NCBI GenBank assembly: GCA_029008115.1 | Contig: JAQXJC010000024.1 | Location: forward strand, 1-52,870 | Direction: 5' to 3' | Length of the DNA stretch: 52,870 nucleotides | Source of the DNA: Desulfovibrionaceae bacterium | GTDB lineage: Bacteria > Desulfobacterota > Desulfovibrionia > Desulfovibrionales > Desulfovibrionaceae | Made by a program: the position numbers and the translations under genes | The notes under the pieces: generated by a model | Told to the model about the DNA's origin: nothing | Databases searched by the model: none | The model's input: the letters and a program-made list of their open reading frames with translations, nothing else | Part shown: positions 50,111 to 52,870 of the stretch, one piece after another | How the letters are laid out: the number at the start of each line of letters is the position of its first letter | Position numbering within the stretch: the stretch's first letter is position 1

Positions 50111-51379
50111 ATGAATAACTATCTTATTGTAGCATTAATCGTCGGAGAAATATTTTTTGTGGGTGGATGCAAGCCGCCGACGACGCCAAAATTGCCAGAA
50201 ATGCAGGCTCAAACTCCGGTAAAAACATCATATACAAAATCGCTCTCAGATCTGAATACTGTACTTGAAGTATATCTACCTCCTGACTTCAAAAATGTTT
50301 TTTATTATGTAAAGCCAATCAGAGATGTCACTGGCCTTGCGGCAACCGGTGAAATACCACTTAGCATAACAACATTAGTCAGAGATGCTGTATCACAAGT
50401 CTATCATAAAGTTCGTTATGTAGAGCAATATGATGAGACAGATCAGATTCACCAGCAGGTTCTGACACTCATGCAACAGACAAATAAGATTGTAGATAGT
50501 ACACTTGCTGTTCGCCCAAAAGCTGATTTTACAATCAGTGGTGCTATCTCCCAATTCGACCGTAACCTTGAGTCATCTTCGCAAAACGCGAAGGCCATGG
50601 CCAATATTGGCGAAGGCCTAAGTAGAACGGACGCTTCTGCTTCAGCAGAATCATCCTCCCGGCTATCACGCCTTGGAATATCATTGAATGTTACAAACAC
50701 CAATGGCGTTTCCGTTCCCGGGAAGTACGGAGCGACAATGGAATTAACGTTTGAAAAAAACGGCGTAGATTTTGGATTTTCAATTTTTGGAAATGGTATT
50801 GGCTATGCCGCGGAATCTACAGCTATGCATGGAAGACACCTTGCATTACAAATGATGTGTGAGTTAAGTGTCGTCCAAGTTATAGGACGTACATTGAATG
50901 TCCCATATTGGCGCGTTGGCGGTACGGGGAATATTTTTAAGGAAGATCCCCTTGTTGTCCAGGCATGGCATCAGGAATATTCCGATATGTCTGCACAGGG
51001 GCTCCTGATTCCTTATATGCAGGCACAATGTATTGCCAATGGGGTTCCCGTGAGCGTTACTGGACAGTTAGATAGCACTACGCAAGCTGCTCTGCAGGAG
51101 CTTGCACAACGCTATGCGGTAAAGAATAATGTGTTTCCAAACTTTGAAATGTATAAGGCATTAGAATTGAATCGCCGTCTGGATACATCATTATCTTCTT
51201 CTGCTTGGGCTGCCTATGCCGGCTACAAAGGAAAAGGTGCAAGTTCGGCACCAGCCATGAGCCCGGCACAGACGCCAGCTAAGCCCAAAGAAGCCAGACG
51301 CACGCATACCCCTACTCCGTCTACGAAGCAACCATCTCCATCACCACGTATTGAGGATCCTTTGGGAAAAATTCTGTAG
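50111..51379 (+). CDS. CsgG/HfaB-like outer-membrane lipoprotein with peptidoglycan-binding-like domain
   Basis: A 422-residue lipoprotein (lipobox VGGC, Cys20). Residues about 45-270 resemble the CsgG/HfaB secretion-pore family: a YYVKPIRDVTGL strand, TLVRDAVSQVYHKVRYVEQY, DFTISGAISQFDRNLES, then a Ser/Ala-rich loop, and LGISLNVTNTNG with two long beta strands, closing with ALQMMCELSVVQVIGRTLNV. Residues about 285-350 (NGVPVSVTGQLDSTTQAALQ) resemble a PG_binding_1 module, not part of E. coli CsgG. The tail (about 375-422) is Pro/Ser/Thr-rich. CsgG forms the curli export pore and HfaB the Caulobacter holdfast-anchor pore. The small exported proteins upstream are the likely cargo. GGAGAGGG lies 4-11 nt upstream. 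Confidence 0.8.
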   Translation: MNNYLIVALIVGEIFFVGGCKPPTTPKLPEMQAQTPVKTSYTKSLSDLNTVLEVYLPPDFKNVFYYVKPIRDVTGLAATGEIPLSITTLVRDAVSQVYHKVRYVEQYDETDQIHQQVLTLMQQTNKIVDSTLAVRPKADFTISGAISQFDRNLESSSQNAKAMANIGEGLSRTDASASAESSSRLSRLGISLNVTNTNGVSVPGKYGATMELTFEKNGVDFGFSIFGNGIGYAAESTAMHGRHLALQMMCELSVVQVIGRTLNVPYWRVGGTGNIFKEDPLVVQAWHQEYSDMSAQGLLIPYMQAQCIANGVPVSVTGQLDSTTQAALQELAQRYAVKNNVFPNFEMYKALELNRRLDTSLSSSAWAAYAGYKGKGASSAPAMSPAQTPAKPKEARRTHTPTPSTKQPSPSPRIEDPLGKIL

Positions 51380-51394
51380 GTATGGAGATATCGG

Positions 51395-52870
51395 ATGCGT
51401 ATATTTCTTTGGATTACAATGTTTTTTGTCTGTCTTTGCCTGCAGCCCCATGCCGCATATGCCGATGCTCGTAATCCATTACTAGTAGAAGGCAAACAGG
51501 CCCTGTTTCAGCGAGTTATCACACACCCTGGCGTACTGGCAACACGTACTCCAGGGGGTGTGGCAACAGAATCTTTACCGGCCTTTACACCACTATATGT
51601 ATATGGAAAACGTAATCTTGATGGCGTGCAATGGCTTGAAGTCTCTCCCTCGGCAAAAGCATCCACTACACTGTGGATTGAAGCACGCTATTCCTCGCCA
51701 TGGGATAAATCGCTTACCATGCTCTTTGCTGATAGAATGAGCCGGGATCCAGTTTTTTTCTTTGAAAGTAGAGATGCCTTGAATGCTTTGGTTTCCGCAG
51801 AAAATCTGCCCGATCGTCTGGCTACACTGAAGCGGATCTATGCGGAAGGGAGAGGAGCAGAAGCATCCTTGACAGCTATGGAGCCAGCAGACAGTGCTGT
51901 ACCTCAAAAAAATTTTTATTTGATGCCGGTTTTTGACTATTCTGAGGAGTATCAGGACTATAATTTGCGGCTTCTCAAGATTGGCTGCATAAATCCTGCA
52001 AAGAATAATCAGCAGAAACAGGGAGGACATAGCAAAAAAGAAAAATGTCGCGCAGGTATTGTATTCATTATTGATACAACGATATCAATGGGTCCATATA
52101 TTGAGCAGATAAAAAAATTCATCTCTTCCTCATATAATGCTCTCGAAACAAGCGACATATCTAATCATGTTTCATTTGGCATCGTTGGGTTTAGAAATAA
52201 TACAAAACATGATTCGAATATAGAGTATATCTCTAGAGTATTTTCACCGCTCACACCGGTTGGAAATCGAAACAGTCTTGAATCTACGCTACAATTCCTT
52301 AACGAAGCAACTGTTTCAACACATTCATTTGATGAAGATGCATTTGCAGGCATCAAAACTGCTATTGATGATCTTGACTGGTCACAGTATGAAGTAAAGG
52401 TAGCTGTATTGCTGACAGACGCAGGGGCTATACGTAATACTGATCCATTATCTTCTACAGGAATGAATGAAGAAGAAATGGCGGCTTTTCTGGCAAGAAA
52501 GGGGGTTCGTCTTGTAGTGACTCACCTTCAGACAGGAGCTGCAAAACGGCATGGTCTGAAAACGATTATCCGTCAGTATGAAAAACTGACACGTATGGAT
52601 GACGCCAATGTAAAAAGTACATATGTTCCCATTCCCGCTGAGGATACGTCAAAAGCTACGGCCTTGCTAAATCGCGTTGCTGAGGCACTCGTTGGTGTCG
52701 TAAAAAAAATCATTACGGATGTCGAAAAGGGGCGTCCGATTCAAAAGCCCGTGGCAACTGCCGAGGCAACGCCAGAACAGGAGGCCGCTCGGCTGGCCTC
52801 ATACATAGGTTATGCCGCGCAGCTGGAATTTCTTGGAAAGCAACGAAACTCGCAAGCTCCCGGCATGCTG
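51395..52870 (+). CDS. Exported VWA-domain protein (3' truncated by window end)
   Basis: An open frame from ATG 51395 (GGAG 9 nt upstream) to the last base, at least 492 residues. A signal peptide (1-24, ending AAYA) is followed by an SH3-like module (about 40-110, with LYVYGKRNLDGVQWLEVS). A von Willebrand A domain (about 220-440) has the metal site D-T-T-I-S starting at Asp227 (FIIDTTISMGPYIEQI), a later F-R-N-N and a VLLTDAG strand. This resembles the C-terminal VWA of PpkA-type type VI secretion kinases, but no kinase domain precedes it. It starts 15 nt after the CsgG-like gene, so it likely belongs to the same operon. Its role, for example as an adhesin or assembly factor, is inference. 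Confidence 0.8.
   Translation, partial: MRIFLWITMFFVCLCLQPHAAYADARNPLLVEGKQALFQRVITHPGVLATRTPGGVATESLPAFTPLYVYGKRNLDGVQWLEVSPSAKASTTLWIEARYSSPWDKSLTMLFADRMSRDPVFFFESRDALNALVSAENLPDRLATLKRIYAEGRGAEASLTAMEPADSAVPQKNFYLMPVFDYSEEYQDYNLRLLKIGCINPAKNNQQKQGGHSKKEKCRAGIVFIIDTTISMGPYIEQIKKFISSSYNALETSDISNHVSFGIVGFRNNTKHDSNIEYISRVFSPLTPVGNRNSLESTLQFLNEATVSTHSFDEDAFAGIKTAIDDLDWSQYEVKVAVLLTDAGAIRNTDPLSSTGMNEEEMAAFLARKGVRLVVTHLQTGAAKRHGLKTIIRQYEKLTRMDDANVKSTYVPIPAEDTSKATALLNRVAEALVGVVKKIITDVEKGRPIQKPVATAEATPEQEAARLASYIGYAAQLEFLGKQRNSQAPGML

Noticed and set aside
1..52870. CRISPR arrays, insertion sequences, integrases or rRNA
   Set aside because: No regularly spaced direct repeats, transposase or recombinase motifs, terminal inverted repeats with target duplications or rRNA segments were seen on reading both strands.

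Overview
The window reads as a chromosomal segment of a Desulfovibrionaceae-type bacterium (Desulfovibrio/Bilophila/Mailhella-like). This assignment is an inference. It rests on the GC-rich core, the CofD/YvcK-like protein of the kind seen in Desulfovibrio, a shikimate-kinase-like protein as the only candidate of its kind, an RluD-CoaE fusion, TrmFO together with MnmE, lysine synthesis through diaminopimelate dehydrogenase, and a type III glutamine synthetase. No rRNA or other species-level marker is present.

Layout. 1-990 is AT-rich and holds a restriction-endonuclease-like gene that enters from outside the window and is split by a one-base frameshift in an A7 run. From 1351 to 47292 lies GC-rich core genome. 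On the minus strand sits the conserved rpmH-rnpA-yidD-yidC-khpB-mnmE block, continuing into a DEDDy exonuclease and a CofD-like gene. Next come a shikimate/homoserine-kinase-like gene (+), a purine permease, diaminopimelate dehydrogenase, glutamine synthetase III and a SlyD-like isomerase (-), then lysA, a MATE exporter, a DUF2156 protein, an NlpC/P60 lipoprotein, an RluD-CoaE fusion, an AbgA-like amidohydrolase and a YbaK deacylase (+). A PerR/Fur regulator (-), YhdT-PanF (+), TrmFO (-), dut, argD, a DksA-like zinc finger, murJ, an RluA enzyme, DUF47-PiT (+), a cyclophilin (-), a Bax-inhibitor-1 protein, RNase R and tRNA-Leu(UAA) (+) follow. The core ends with a membrane GGDEF protein (-), an exported protein and an amino-acid-binding protein (+), DUF486, gltX and a NifU-C protein (-), and argF-argB (+).

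From 47293 to the right edge the composition drops sharply. About 1.2 kb of hairpins, operator-like palindromes and decayed sequence leads into a broken membrane-protein gene (48531-48945). After it comes an intact gene set: three small exported proteins that share an Asn/Thr/Ser-rich motif (one with two 35-residue curlin-like repeats), a CsgG/HfaB-like lipoprotein carrying a peptidoglycan-binding-like domain, and a secreted VWA-domain protein that runs off the window. I read this as an uncharacterised curli/holdfast-like amyloid secretion locus, and it is the best candidate for a novel system here.

Regulation worth noting. lysA and the amino-acid-binding-protein gene each have a promoter flanked by two copies of a TGACA-N4-TGTCA-type palindrome about 120-128 bp apart, which suggests one shared regulator that may loop DNA. 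A different twin palindrome (GACAGT-N3-ACTGTC, 145 bp apart) overlaps a near-consensus promoter upstream of the secretion locus.
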